From positions 1 through 64,000 of the forward strand of contig JAULBX010026163.1 of NCBI GenBank assembly GCA_032358255.1: 64,000 bases of DNA, in the 5' to 3' direction. Every line of letters begins with the position of its first letter. The stretch's first letter is position 1. Below the pieces are notes generated by a model that had not been told where the DNA came from, did not search any database, and saw only the letters and a program-made list of their open reading frames with translations. Position numbers and translations under genes: made by a program. The DNA comes from Heterotrichella gracilis. Its lineage: Eukaryota > Sar > Xanthophyceae > Tribonematales > Xanthonemataceae. Shown piece after piece: positions 47,216 through 59,375 of the stretch.

Positions 47216-49253
47216 AAGTTTCTTCCCGCATGCAAAGGCGCTGGGCATCGCACCCACCTCCTCCTGCCACCAGCAGCAGCAGCAGCGCAGCTCCACCGGA
47301 GGCATACCTCTAGAGCGCCAGGACCGGATATTGCTGCAAGGGATGGTGTTCCATGGGTATCACGGGGTGCTGCCAGAGGTGGGAAGGGAACCCTAAATTA
47401 GGGTTCTAACCAGTCTAGGACTAGGACCCTGCTTTAAAACCCTTGCCCATCTGCACAACCCTCTACATGGTGTTCCATAGGTACCACGGGGTACTGCCAG
47501 AGGTGGGTAGGAAACCCTAACCAAGTTGTTAAACCCTAAACATGAAAGCATTACACTGCCCCAAATCTCCTTGCTCAACCTCTGACAGCACCCCGTGGCA
47601 CACCATCCCGTAGAGCAGGACCTGGTCCTCACGCCCTGTGGAAAACCCTAAATAAGGGTTCAGCCTGGTCCCAACGTGGTGCTCACGACAACCCCAACCA
47701 GTCGCTGTGTCATGGTGTTGCATGGGTGTATCACGAGTTTTGCCAGGGGTAGGAGGGAATCCTTAGCCAGGGTTCTACATACCTGTTCCAGGCAGTGGCA
47801 CAATAACTCCGCATTTCCTGGCATTCTCTCCCCTTCATGTGTTTTCTGGAATGCAACATTACCTTGGCCGTTTCCCCCTTCCAGGAGCGCACATTAGGTC
47901 AGAAGTTCATTGTTGATGCCGAGGCGTTTGCAGACCTGAGCAGGGCGGGCGCCAGTGATGACATTGCGGACACTGTGTCCTATGTTGACATCTACAGGTG
48001 AGTGAACGGGCTGTGCATCTGCGTGTTCTTGGCTGGACGCATCTAATTGCTTGTCCTGTTCTGTTTTGCACGCCCATCAGTTCAGTTATGGGCATCTTTA
48101 AACCCTAAAAGGAGCCCTAAATGTGTAAGTGGTGCATTGGTGCAAGCTCTACCAAATCTCCAAATTGAATACCCTAAAACCTTTGGGCATTGTTGACCTC
48201 CCTGCCCCCAATATATGATGTACCCCCCCTACAAATGGAGTCCCTGTTGCCTTCACCACCATTGAGAGCAACTTATCCCCCCCTCCTTTCTGCCGTGTAG
48301 TACCGTCCAGAGGGTCATGTGCGGTCCCCCCTACCAGCTGGTTGAGAGCTGCGCCCACGCCATCGCTACGCAGGTCAGTTCATTTGCACCACACCATTGG
48401 TGCACAGGTTGATTGGAAGAACTGACCCTACCCTCATTTTCGTGAGGGTGACGTATGAAAAAAATTCATGAAAATGTTGCATGTCTGACTTCGCAGGCCT
48501 TATACCATTTGTGGATGTATAAACTCATCCCCAACCTTTGAACTTGGATGCAAATTTGTGTCTTTGTCCCATGTCCGGGTATTCAACACTGCAGCATCAA
48601 AGGCATGCCCCTCACCACCCCACCCACCCACCCACCAGTTTTGAACCATTTTGGTATGTCCCAGGTGCTGAGTGAGCAAGCGCTTGTGAGCGGCATCCAT
48701 GTGCGGGTGCGCAAGCCCCACGTGGCCATCCCCGGGGTGCTGGAGTCGCTCGGTAAGAGGAAAAATAGGCAAATAAACATTAAATAATTGGTTCTACAAA
48801 CTGTGATGATTTCAGTACTCTTCTCAAGTTTGAGGGTGTTGGTTGAGTGAGATACAGAGTGAGGGGGGATATTGGTGAATGTGGAGGTTGCGTTTCGTAC
48901 TCGATGGGTTGCCAGCTGCGGATTATTGTGGAGGCACAAGCCGCACAGTGCGTTACATGAAATGATGGAGTTTTGTGAGGTTAAAGCTGATTAATTTTGG
49001 TTTGAATCTGCAAAACAAACCCTGGTGGCAATCTGTGCTGGCGCCGGCGCAAATGCAACTGCAGATGTGTTAAGTTCCCGTATGCATTGCTACCACACAG
49101 TTTGGTTTTTGCTGTTGTGTTTGTGCCAACTCTTTGCCATGTGTTCTTCAACACATATCGCTGCCACTGTGATGACATCCAGTGGATGATGTATCCCATT
49201 CTATTCCCCCTGCAGGTGTGGAGGTGCGGCGCTACAAGCGGGAACAGACATAG
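47216..49253 (+). CDS. folB: Dihydroneopterin aldolase (folate biosynthesis)
   Basis: Cleaves 7,8-dihydroneopterin to 6-hydroxymethyl-dihydropterin and glycolaldehyde in the folate pathway. Phase-consistent exons: about 47216-47378, 47885-47997, 48301-48373, 48665-48752 and 49216-49253 (TAG). The core reads RILLQGMVFHGYHGVLPE, then ERTLGQKFIVDAEAF, DTVSYVDIY, PPYQLVESCAHAIA and HVRVRKPHVAIPGVLESLG. This covers the whole approximately 120-residue FolB fold, including the conserved GYHGVLPEE and the K-P-H/A segment near the end. There is no in-frame ATG in the first listed exon, so at least one earlier exon with the start and any targeting peptide lies upstream; MAHTVQRALRLLPDAPAQ at 46561 looks like a presequence but its phase does not fit. 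It is a stand-alone enzyme, not fused to HPPK/DHPS. The first intron holds three copies of the GYHG exon. Confidence 0.88.
47458..47755. repeat. Three echoes of the folB GYHG exon, one inverted
   Basis: Direct copies lie at about 47458-47505 (ATGGTGTTCCATAGGTACCA, GAG and donor) and 47708-47755. A third at about 47583-47645 lies on the minus strand and reads EDQVLLYGMVCHGVLSE. All sit in the intron after 47378, each near CCCTAAA or TTAGGG motifs. Confidence 0.85.
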
Positions 49254-49797
49254 GCAGGAGGCACAGGCAGAAGGAACCTAATCATCTGTTGTTAGTGAAT
49301 GTTAGTGGGTTATGTTAATTGCTTGGTATTTGTTTGGGTAGGGGTGGTGGGGGTATTTTCCATGGCTACGCCTCAAAACTATTGCCGCTGTCTACGCAAA
49401 ACTATGTTGATCGTCTTCTCTTTTATTTCTTTTACAGAAAAGCCCTCCTGCTGTACCAGTGTACCATGGAATACCAACAACCTGGTGTGGGGTAGTCAAT
49501 AAGGAAGCAAACTGACCTTGGGAAATGTGGTAAGACGACTGGCTGCCACACCCTTTTCATTGTAGTGCTTTGCCATTTATGGCAACTTGCAATAAAACAG
49601 GGATGTTCGATGCCTTTCCCAGTCACTGGCCTCGTGACTCCGCCCTTCATTGCAGGGTTGTTTTGGGGAAGACACTCTTCATTCTTTTACCATGTTTATG
49701 ATTCTTGTTTGGTTAAGCCTAACCAGCACTATATATTTGGGTTACAAGCCTATCGACATCATGGTGACTGGAAATTACTGCAATTCCCAATGAAAGC
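49254..49797. other. Intergenic between folB and tRNA-Ala
   Basis: Probable 3' untranslated region of folB followed by unassigned sequence; no gene seen. Confidence 0.5.
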
Positions 49798-49870
49798 GGG
49801 GGTATAGCTCAGTTGGTAGAGCGCTCGCTTTGCATGCGAGAGGTCTAGGGTTCGATTCCCTATGCCTCCA
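49798..49870 (+). tRNA. trnA(UGC): tRNA-Ala (UGC)
   Basis: A 73-base cloverleaf without intron. Acceptor GGGGGTA pairs with TGCCTCC and includes the G3-U70 wobble that defines alanine tRNAs; the discriminator is A. The D-arm has TAGCTCAGTTGGTAGAGC. The anticodon arm is CTCGC-TTTGCAT-GCGAG with anticodon TGC, and the T-arm has GGTTCGATTCC. No CCA is encoded, as usual for nuclear genes, and a TTTT Pol III terminator follows at 49875-49878. Confidence 0.97.
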
Positions 49871-50217
49871 ATACTTTTGCTCGTATCCTTCCTATTCGTT
49901 CTTTGTTCACTCTATCTTCAGCATCACCCTGCAACCATGGTTAACCACCTGATACCATAGTATGAGAAGGTGTTGTGTCTTTCGCTGTGGCACACAGTGT
50001 GGGCGGCCATTGCCAAAACTACGGGACAGTGATTGTCACAATCGCGAAAGCGATGCATCTCTACCTATGCTCGGTGTATCCCCGTCCAAACCTAGGACCG
50101 AAACCTTACATATGCAAACCAGCAACATGAACCTGCAAGGCCATCGTAACCAACGTCGAAGACAGCATGGTTCCGCCACCACCCACCCCGCCACCACCAC
50201 CACCACCAGCAGCAGCA

Positions 50218-53200
50218 ATGGGGTTGTTGGACCTGCCGGAGTGCCTGCTGGTGGAAATGCTGAGGCGGATGGACGTGGCGGCGGTGGCGGCGGCGTCACA
50301 GACGTGCAGACTGCTGTTTCGGCTGTGCTGTAAGTGGTAGCGGGCCGGGCATCGTCGGTTGCTGTTTTTACGGCATGCGGGGGACCCATATGCATGCATG
50401 TTGGAATTGTACCCTAGCCCCCCAAGGGATGTGTGAAACGGTCCGTTGACTTTGTGAAAAAACTCAGATCGCAGGGTGTGAGCAGCCCTGGTCCGTTGTC
50501 GCCAAGCAGGTCATTGTACACCATAAACCCTAACCCTACGCCCGAACCCTAAACCCTATGCCATCCACAAGGCCATGACAGTTGCGCTGCACGATATCCC
50601 CATTTTGTACCACGAAGAATGACCGCCCCTGTGTGTTAATTGCAGCATCAGACGAGCTGTGGGAGCCGCTGCCTGACGGTGAGACTCTAACCCTAAACCC
50701 TATACCCTAATCGCCCCCCACTAAAACAGCGCACTGGCATTCATTGCCAGTTCATTGCGCTTCATGCTGCATGCCTTGTGCCTCGCCCGACCGTTGCCGG
50801 TTGGCATGGCACGTCTCCACAGCTCTTAAACAACGATGTTGTTAGGGTGCAAAGTGTAGTATTGACTGGGGTTACCAAACAGTCCCTGTGTCAACACGCA
50901 CTCTGACTGCACACCTGTGACGCTGCCTCAATCCTTGCTGCATGCCAACATTATGGAAGGTTTTTGCTTCAAGCCTATCAAGGAATGTTGCCTGACACAC
51001 GGTGTGTGTATGCTATGCAGAGGACGGTGTGCGAGCGGCTGTGCGCCACTGCATGGCGCAAGCGCTGCACCTGCCGCCACAGGTGCCACTGAAACCCTAC
51101 CAAAACCCTACCAGAAAATCACCGTTCTCATACTCTACCATATGGTCCCGCATGAACCGTGCCTAAGGGCTTCACCCATCGGGAAGTACATGTAACCACA
51201 CTGTCGAGTGACTTGGGAGCTGTGTGGGCTCCTCCAATAACCATCAATTGTGCTTTAGTTTATGTAGTTTGAGAGACATAAGGCTTGCGTGCGCTTCTCC
51301 TGCCACCCTCAGGGTTTTGTTTGCCTCATGTAATAGGGTTTCACCTGCAACTTTAGGGTTTTTGCCTGCTTCATGTAATAGGGGTGTGTTCCCACCATTT
51401 GTTTGGCACAGGTTTTCCGGGTGGGGTGGCAGCGGGGGGGTGCAACCCGCTTCCCTGTCACTGTCAGCCTGCTTGGTTTGAGGGGGGTATTACACACGCA
51501 TGATGTGCTGGGGAGGGCACAGGAGGCGGCGCAGGCAATACAGGTGGGTGTGGGGGCCAGGAGAAGGAGGAATACGAGGTATCACAATAGATGTACCCAC
51601 AAGGATCTAGCATTGCATTCATTGCTTCAAATTGCAACTTTAACCCAAGCTCATCCATACGTCCACCCTACCTCGCCGTACACGTGACACCCCATGCCCA
51701 CAGGAACGGGCCGAGAGGGCCCGGCTTCGATTGCGCGCTTGGTCCACATCGGGCAATGTGCCTTGGCGTGCGGTAGCTGAGGCGGCGGTGGTGCATTGCC
51801 GCGCAGACAGGAGCAACATTCGCATGGCGCTGCACCCTGAGCAGGTGAGGGGGGGACTTCTAGTTAGGGTATGAAAAAGGCTGGCTTTAAAGATGTAGCC
51901 CTTGTCATGCAAAACCTCACTTTGTGCTGTGTTGCAAATGGACCCTTGGCTATGGTTGGGGTGGTGCACTGCCGTTCAGCCAGTAGCAGCATGGGCATGA
52001 GGCTGCACCTTGAGCATGTGGCGAGGGAGTCCTGTTGTTAAGGGTGGGAGGAAACCTTAGTTAGGGTTGTGATGCATCGTGTTGCTCCCCTCTCCATACT
52101 CCCCCACTTATCACACAACCCGGTTTCCGTTCAGTGTGTCCCCTTTTCTCATCTGACCCTGTTATCTTCCCTCTGGCTCAGCTGCTTTGCCTGGCCTTCC
52201 CTACCCTTCAAGCTCTCCCCTGCCCCCCCCTGGCAAACCCACGGGAGGACTCCACCATCACTGGAACCAGCGTCTCCATCCCCCACTCTCCCCACCCGCT
52301 GCCCGACAGGTGGGGGGCGGTGTGTGCCTGGCTGGAGGCGTGGCAGGGGGCTCGTGTGGGGGGTGGTGGGGTGCTGAGGATGGCAGGGGATCTGCCAGGT
52401 GGCAATCAGGGGGTGGCTGTGCACCAGCTGAGGAGGGGAGGTGAGTGGAATTCATTTTAAGTCTAATCATTCAATGTGTTATCAGTTTATCTATATTCTA
52501 TATTTTACTAGTGATAACACTTTAGACGCAGAGATTTCACACCACCTTAGCCGTGCAGGTGGCTCCTTTGCTGGCGGCGACAACGCTGGCCATTGCAACT
52601 TCCTAAAGAGGGTTGAAACTGCTGTCAACTGCCTGCATTGTATAGATTGGATCTGAGGCGGGCCTGTGACGCTGCCAGGCCACAATCAGGCGAAGCCCTT
52701 TGCAACGCTAATAATTTGTGTGGCAACGGGCTGCAGTTACAGACCCCAATGCCGTGCTCAAACACCCCAATCCCGGCTGCAGGGTTTCCATCCGCCTTGC
52801 CGCCAGAGTACACCCTATTGGAGCGTCACATCAATTGCCTGTTGGCATCAATCAAGAGCGCTTTGATCGTGGACAGGGGCCACTCATTTACAGATGATGG
52901 GAGGCACGAACCCACACAGCCACAGCCACAGCCACAGCCACAGCCACAGCCACAGCCACAGCCACAGCCACATGACCCTCCCTGCATGGGCTGCGTGTCT
53001 GACCTGGCAGCAGCCCTTGCTGACGTGGCGCCAAGCTGTAGCGGGGCAGGCACTGCGGACGCTGAGCTGGCAATGGCGCTGTTGCGGCTGCCAGGTGATG
53101 ATAGCCCCACTGGGTTGCTATCTTTTGCAATGTATTTGTTGCATTGCCAGGCGTAGCATGGACAATAGCCAGCCTTTACCCTCCCCCTGAATCCAGTGCA

Positions 53201-54402
53201 ATACCATCGAGCTACCGTTCTCCGTTTGGCTGCATTGCTGGAATGCTCGCAAGTTCCAACAACCTTATCCTTACTTTCTCCATCTTGCAGGTACCGCTGC
53301 TGCTGACTTGGCAAGGCACCGCCACTCACAGGCCACCACACCCTCATCACACACCGATGCATCACCTCAACTTGCAGCCCTGAGGTACCTTTTCGATGAT
53401 GTCATCGCCCACCTTCGGCGCCAAGGGTCCCAGGCCGCCCAGCGTGCGCAAAACCCTTTCCTAGGGTTGACGGGTGAGCAGCCGGGGGCGCAGCCGGGGT
53501 GGGTGGATGACCTCGTTCAGCTCCAGGCAGCTGTGCAGCGGTTCAATATGGATTCGTGTGTTCAAGAAGAGGTTGTGGGCCTGGTTCAGCCAGAGGGGGT
53601 TGAGGCCGGGGTTTTGGGGAGCAGTGGAGATCCCAGCTCGCGGGTTGGAGATGCAGGAAATGAGCATGTGGGTGGCTCATCAGCCCATGGGAGTGCAATC
53701 TGCAGCCAGCGTGACAAGGGGGAATCAGCATTATCAGCTAGTGCTGCAGAGCATGCTACTGCCCATGGGAGCAGATCCCTGACTTTCGGACAGAGGGGGG
53801 GGTTGGGGCTTTTCGGCTGGGGACTGCCATTCATGCCATGCTGGGGCGCAAGAACGGTTGGGAATGGTGGGGTTACGGTGCAGCAACCAGGTGATGCGGA
53901 GACAGGCTGTGGATGCAGCAGGGATCCCAGCTTGGGATTGCATGACGCAGGAAACAGGCGCTTGAGCGATGGTCCCTCAGCAGATGGGGGATCGACAGCC
54001 AGCCAGCCTGGCACGAGTGGTGCTGCCTCATCGTCTACCGCACAAGCTCCCCCTACTCCTACATGTCGGAGCCAGGCATCTGTTGCTTCCAGGGAGGGAA
54101 ATGCCCGGGGTTTTGCTGGGGATGGCCACCCATCCCAGGGCGGGGCGATGAAAATCCTGTCAACCGTCCACACCTGTGGAAGGGTTTCGGCTGGCTCGGA
54201 CCCTACAGTGTGTGGCCTCAGCAGCAGTCTACCGAGCGCCGCACTCGGTAAGGTTTTGGAGGGCGTGGTGCACGGCGACAAAACCCTAGCGGCGACCCTA
54301 ACAAGGGTTCGGCTGCAGGTGCAGGCCTACAAGGTGCTCTCCTTAATAGTTTCCTTCCACGACCCCCTTGCTGGGAGGGTGAGAAGGGAGGCAGCTGGGT
54401 AG
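50218..54402 (+). CDS. F-box-like protein, nine exons
   Basis: Exons 50218-50329, 50646-50678, 51021-51082, 51412-51543, 51704-51844, 52182-52440, 52559-52611, 52737-53094 and 53291-54402 keep frame and give 753 residues. The boundary pair 52611/52737 is the least certain. The N-terminus, MGLLDLPECLLVEMLRRMDV with AAASQTCRLLFRLC and SSDELWEPLPD, is an F-box signature, implying a Skp1-binding SCF subunit. The rest has no repeat or enzyme motif I recognise. Exon 8 contains a Pro-Gln run from a CCACAG microsatellite. The last exon is long, Gly/Ser-rich and probably disordered in its middle, with a helical end (LTRVRLQVQAYKVLSLIVSF). Unlike the single-exon F-box/LRR genes elsewhere in the window, it is intron-rich. 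An echo of exon 5 lies in the next intron. Confidence 0.72.
51948..52025 (+). repeat. Echo of F-box gene exon 5
   Basis: The exon end at 51844 (codons VVHCRADRSN, then MALHPEQ) recurs as VVHCRSASSS and MRLHLEH about 180 bases on. The copy lacks a donor exactly at the matching point. Confidence 0.8.
52917..52972 (+). repeat. CCACAG microsatellite in coding sequence
   Basis: About nine hexamer units encode alternating Pro-Gln inside exon 8 of the F-box-like gene. Length variation would not change frame. Confidence 0.95.
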
Positions 54403-56075
54403 GGTTTAGGGTTTTAGATTGGGGTTAGTTGAATTCCTTGCAGCAGACCATGATGTGCAAGGCGTGTGGCCACTGTTGGCAGATGCACTCCACCTTGGGC
54501 ATGCGTGTATTTGTAAAATGTACTTGTTTTTACTTGGTTGCATGCCGGTTGCCTGTTGTGTCAGCACTGGTTTGGTTTACTGTGGGGATCTGGACTGAAC
54601 GGTCGCCCTTGTATTTTCTACCTGCTGTAGACATTTTTATCAAGCACAAACACAGCGTATCATTGCAGCAACTGGATTTGTGTTTGCTTGGTTTACACAA
54701 TAAGCAATCAGCTGGTTCATTGCCTTATCAGCCGCTCGGATATGGGGCACCCACCAGTGACTTGAGTGCCCATCAACAGGGTGTGGGCTATTGTGTAATA
54801 CAACCATTAAGGTTCAACAAGACCTGATCTCATTGATGAGCCTGGTCGTTGGCATGGATTTTCCGAGCAGTCTCAAACTTTGCCACAGTGTGTGCTTGGC
54901 CTGTGAGAGAATGCCACCACAGAGTATCTGGTCATGCCTCTGGCAGCATCTGGTGCATCCAATGGCTTGCTTCACTCGTGTGTGTGAACATATCCACTCA
55001 CTTGTCTGGGTGGCCTGTTGCGTGACTTACCAAACCACAAATGGGTGCATGTGGTGGACATGCGGGGATGGCATGGTGTGTCTTAGTGTGCCAACCAATA
55101 TCTGCTATTGCAAGGATAAGTGTCAATAGGCACAACAAAACATATACCAGTACTATTGGTCTTTCTTTGAGTAGTTTACTCAGAAGGTTCATCACTCCTT
55201 TGAGACCCTAACTTCCCCGAGTTTGCTGTTTGCGTTTCTCCCCAACTTCCAGCTGCCTGCTGACTGCCCCTGAATGCACTTCAAAAACTTGTTGATAAAA
55301 AGGAAGCCACTTTGACAACGTCACAAGCTCTATGTCCTCAACTAACGAGACGTCAACTGCTGTTCGCCAGTCCGTTTGCCGCCTATACCCCTTGTGCAGC
55401 TCAGATCGCCGTGAAACGCATGCCATCTTGCAAGCTTGACAGCCGAGGACATCAGGGCTCAAGCCAAGGTGAGGTTAAAAGGCGCAGTGAAGCGAGAATC
55501 TGACCACAATATCAGGCTTAAGAGCAGCATCAGTGTCCAAGGGCCGTTTCGTGCACTCCAAATTAATCCATCCATCTGCAAAGCTTTAGATGGCCACCAC
55601 CCGGTGCCACGTTGGTAGACCTACCTCAGTCTCCATGCAGCGTGGCCTCGACACCAACTCAATACGTTTCAAAGCTCAAACTTTCTGATAAAGCTAAGAC
55701 TTGGGTATAGAACTTGATAGTGGCATGGATCATAGGCCTAAGCTGTCTTTTGGGTGCTCTGCTTTTTGAACAAAGTTGAGCACACAGGTTCTATTGCTAG
55801 CACCCTTAAAGGTCCTCGCGTACCTCTTTGACACTGTCCTGCAGCTCTTGGCAGTAGGCCTCGCTGCCACCACTGGACTGCACAGCAGTGTCTGAAGTGT
55901 GCCTCTGCCCCTGCCCCTCAGTCAATCTTTCAAGAGGGTTGATGTACATCCTTTGTCAAATTGCAGGGCAATCTTGGTAGCGTGAAACCCTCCTCATGAC
56001 TTGTCAGAGCTAGGCATGCCCTGCATGTCCCAGGCGACCACCATCCAGTCCAAACAAACACTTGCAAACGACAAT
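54403..56075. other. Intergenic, no gene seen
   Basis: 3' flank of the F-box-like gene and 5' flank of the isomerase gene. No supported coding sequence or clear repeat. Confidence 0.5.
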
Positions 56076-58582
56076 ATGGCAGCCAGTTCTTCAGCTCTAG
56101 CGCACTTTGTTCCTATAGAGAGCAGCACCCTGAAGCTATTGTTCCTTGAGCAGCAAAGGTAAGGCTTGCCAACTGCGTGTTGTCAACAAATCATGATATG
56201 GCTCTTGGGGTGAGGCATACCCAGGCATGCTCATCTGGCTCCACAGCTGGAATGCAAATACTCACTTATTTACTTTATGTTGTCAAATCGCCTGTACCAA
56301 AGGCGTTGAAACGAAATGGATCTTTCTTGCAGGTTCATCAACCACTTTTTTGACACTCTGGACTATGGGCCCATCGAAGCTTTCTGCAAGGTATGGGCGC
56401 TCTGGTTTCATAACTGTATCGATACCTGCCCTCTCAGGTTGATGCAATGCGTTATGATGGCAGGGTTGTGACCTGCTCAGTCCATTGATAATTGCTGACC
56501 CCTTTCGGGACCACCCACAGGCTTGTGTAGCTGTCTAGGATCACCAGTGTACTTGGCATCGGGTTGGGCAGGTGTTGACATTTTACATGGGCCACTCGCA
56601 GGCCTGCTTAGACTGCAAAGGCTGCATTCTGTTCACCGGAGTGGGCAAGAGCGGCTTTGTGGCTCAGAAGATCTGCCAGACCCTGGTGTCCACGGGCACG
56701 AAAGCCATTTTCTTGAGCCCTACCGATGCGCTCCATGGGGATATTGGCATCGTCAATGAGGGCGATCTGGTGGTTGCCTTCTCCAAGAGCGGGGCCACTG
56801 AGGAGCTGATCAAGCTGCTGCCCTATGCCAAGGTAAGCAGTCCTGGCAGCACCCTGCAAAGCCCTTCATCCCCATCAGTCAGTCAGGGACATGCAATGCA
56901 GCAGTACACAAGGTTAGGCGGTCAGGCATACACACGCGGCGCCAAAGAATCACTGCACGCCCATTGGTAATCGTGTGCCCATTCATGCAACGTGCCGTCG
57001 ACCAGTGGCGCAAGGCATGCAGGCCGGACTGCTTGTCTGGCTTTATAGCTGGAATGCATGTAAGTAGATAAGGAAGCAATGGCTGGCGTTCACATCTGGC
57101 TCTCAGGCCAAACAGTCACTGCACAAGCATTGGTTATCATTTGCCCATTCCATGATCATGCAATTTGTCGACCAATGGCGCAGGGCATGTAGGACAGATT
57201 GCGAATTTGGCATTATGGCTGGAATGCATTTAAGCAGACAGGAAATGCATGAAGTAGATAGGTAAGCAACTCGTCAACTAGTGGCTGACCTTCACCCTCT
57301 GGCTCCTAGGCGAAGGGTGCAACGCTGGTGAGCGTGACCAGCCTCAAGGGATGCAAGCTTGAGCAGCAGTGCGACATGGCCATCCACCTGCCTCTGAAGC
57401 GCGAGCTGTGCCCCTTTGACCTTGCGCCGGTCACATCCACCGCCATTCAGATGTTGTTCGGAGACACGGTGGCCATCGCCCTCATGCAGGTGTGAAATTA
57501 GGGTGTAGGGATGGTTGGCGTTTAGGGTTTAGGGTTGGTTGGCAATTGCCCTCATGCAGGTGTGAAATTAGGGTTTAGGGATGGGTAGGCCATTGCCCTC
57601 ATACAGGTACACATCAACGGTGGCATGTGTGCCCCAAGTGAGATGCATCCACCAACAGTAGACACACGAGATGATTACTCCTGTTTTCCAACATGCTGCA
57701 AGAATCAGCCCCATGTATCTCAGGGTCAGTACAGGGTCACCACCTTGTCGCATACAATGCATGCCGCTGCTCATCTCTTATTCTACAATCTGATTTTTTT
57801 ATAAATTTTTTATTATTATTTTCAACGTTTTCCTTGAGTTTCTTGTTGTGTGCTCCAGGCCAAGAACTTGACCAAGGACGAGTACGCCATGAACCACCCC
57901 GCGGGCAGGATCGGCAAGCGCCTCATCCTGCGGGTCACCGACGTCATGATCAAGGGGAGCGACCTCCCCCTCGTGCAGTCAGGCACCTCAGTCGCAGACG
58001 CCCTCATGGAGCTCACCAGCAAGGGCCAGGGCTTTGTGCTGGTCATGCAGGACAGCCAGATGCACGGGGCGTTCACCGACGGGGACCTGCGGCGCGCGCT
58101 GCAGCGCCTGGGGCCCCACGCGCTGTCCTCCAGGATCGACGAGGTGATGACCAAGTCGCCGCGCTGGTGCGCAAGCGATATCAAGGCCATTGATGCCATG
58201 CTGGTAAGGGTGGTTGGCTGCTGGGCTAGGGTCGAGGGATGTGGTTTTAGGGTTAAGGGTTTGCGGACATCAAGGCCATTGATCAAGTGAAGCTGGTAAC
58301 ATACATGGGTGCTGTATGCAAAGGTATTGAATTTCAGCATGCATCACAATGGTTGCACCACAAGAGTGCCTGGGTATCATCGTTGCACCTGCTGCTGCAG
58401 TCTGCTAGAGTCCTACACTGCTGATTTGCAGCGCTCTCATCAAACGTATATTAATTGAGAACCCCGCACTTTTGCCACAGGACATGGAGCAGAAGCCCAA
58501 GGTGAACTTCCTGGCGGTGGTGGAGGATGGGGCGGTGGTGGGGGCGGTGACGCTGCACTCCTTGGTGTCAGCTGGACTGTAG
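56076..58582 (+). CDS. kdsD: D-arabinose 5-phosphate isomerase (SIS plus two CBS domains)
   Basis: Interconverts ribulose 5-phosphate and arabinose 5-phosphate, the first step to the acid sugar Kdo. Exons 56076-56158, 56333-56390, 56572-56832, 57310-57489, 57859-58203 and 58481-58582 (TAG) give 342 residues, near the bacterial KdsD/KpsF length. The SIS domain shows [26 protein letters not shown] and [34 protein letters not shown] matches the family's APT-SST stretch. [12 protein letters not shown] is the family link to two CBS domains: [14 protein letters not shown] with [13 protein letters not shown], and VDEVM-like with [20 protein letters not shown]. It starts [15 protein letters not shown] with no clear targeting signal, so it is probably cytosolic. 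In plants the enzyme feeds Kdo into rhamnogalacturonan II; some green algae put Kdo in walls or scales, so a wall role is likely but inferred. Confidence 0.95.
57515..57610 (+). repeat. Two echoes of the kdsD exon-4 end
   Basis: The exon end and donor, ATTGCCCTCATGCAGGTGTG, recur at about 57541-57562. A shorter, changed copy lies at 57588-57610. GGGTTTAGGG strings lie between the copies. Confidence 0.85.
58262..58295 (+). repeat. Echo of the kdsD exon-5 end
   Basis: ATCAAGGCCATTGAT and a donor-like CTGGTAAC repeat the exon end at 58203 about 60 bases downstream, after GGGTTAAGGG. Confidence 0.8.
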
Positions 58583-59375
58583 ACGACTCCTAAAGCACAC
58601 TATATACAGATTGGGTACCATATTATGCACCATCTTAATTTTTTCAGTTGCAAAAGGTCCACCGTTACCATTGTTTTGAATATTCAGAGGGAGGTGCGCA
58701 TTGCTGGCTGTGCGCACGATCGTGACTGTGAGTGTATTTATGTGAGTACCGATGTGACAGCTTTGGCTTGATAAGAGCTGTGATTTTGTTAGGGCAGAAC
58801 AAAACCTTCTTTGCTCTTGGGAGTATAAACTCGAGGCTGCTGTGCGGTTTACCTTTCTGACAGCCTTTCAAAGTACCAGATCAGCACCAAACTGGATTCA
58901 ACCTATCATGATAATCGAGACTTGTATAATATAGCGTAATTGGATATACCTGTAACTCATATTAGCAACACACTTGCTGAAGCAGGATCTTTCAAGCTGA
59001 AGTTTAATTTTAATGCCTGTGCATCAGAGCCTCAGCCTGGTTGCTTGACCAACGTTTGATAGTTAGTTTGTGGCGTAGCCCTGTGCGGGTGCCACGTAGG
59101 AAGCAGGCAGTCGAGATGTCCCCTGCAGCACAGCTTCCGCAGGCAGGGCGGACCAGTTTTGGCGCGAAACTGTGGACTTGGACAGAAATTCAGCGACCTC
59201 TGGCCAAAACCGTTTCACAGTTTCACGGGCCCAGCAATATTACCGCAACACCTCGACCTTGGCTTTCATAACAACGGCAGCAACTTGTTCCAAAGTCTCA
59301 AAACAGCCCAGCTGGTCTTATATCTCTGTTTGAGCTCGTTTCTCAAGCTTGTTCACGCACTACCCACCAGTCACG
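58583..59375. other. Intergenic, no gene seen
   Basis: Probable 3' flank of kdsD and promoter region of the secreted-protein gene; no assigned motifs. Confidence 0.5.

Noticed and set aside
52826-53365. Minus-strand frame with a Cys-Gly run
   Set aside because: It is the complement of the CCACAG microsatellite in a plus-strand coding exon.
53586-54281. 231-codon minus-strand open frame
   Set aside because: Shadow of the last exon of the F-box-like gene, whose frame links through checked splice phases.
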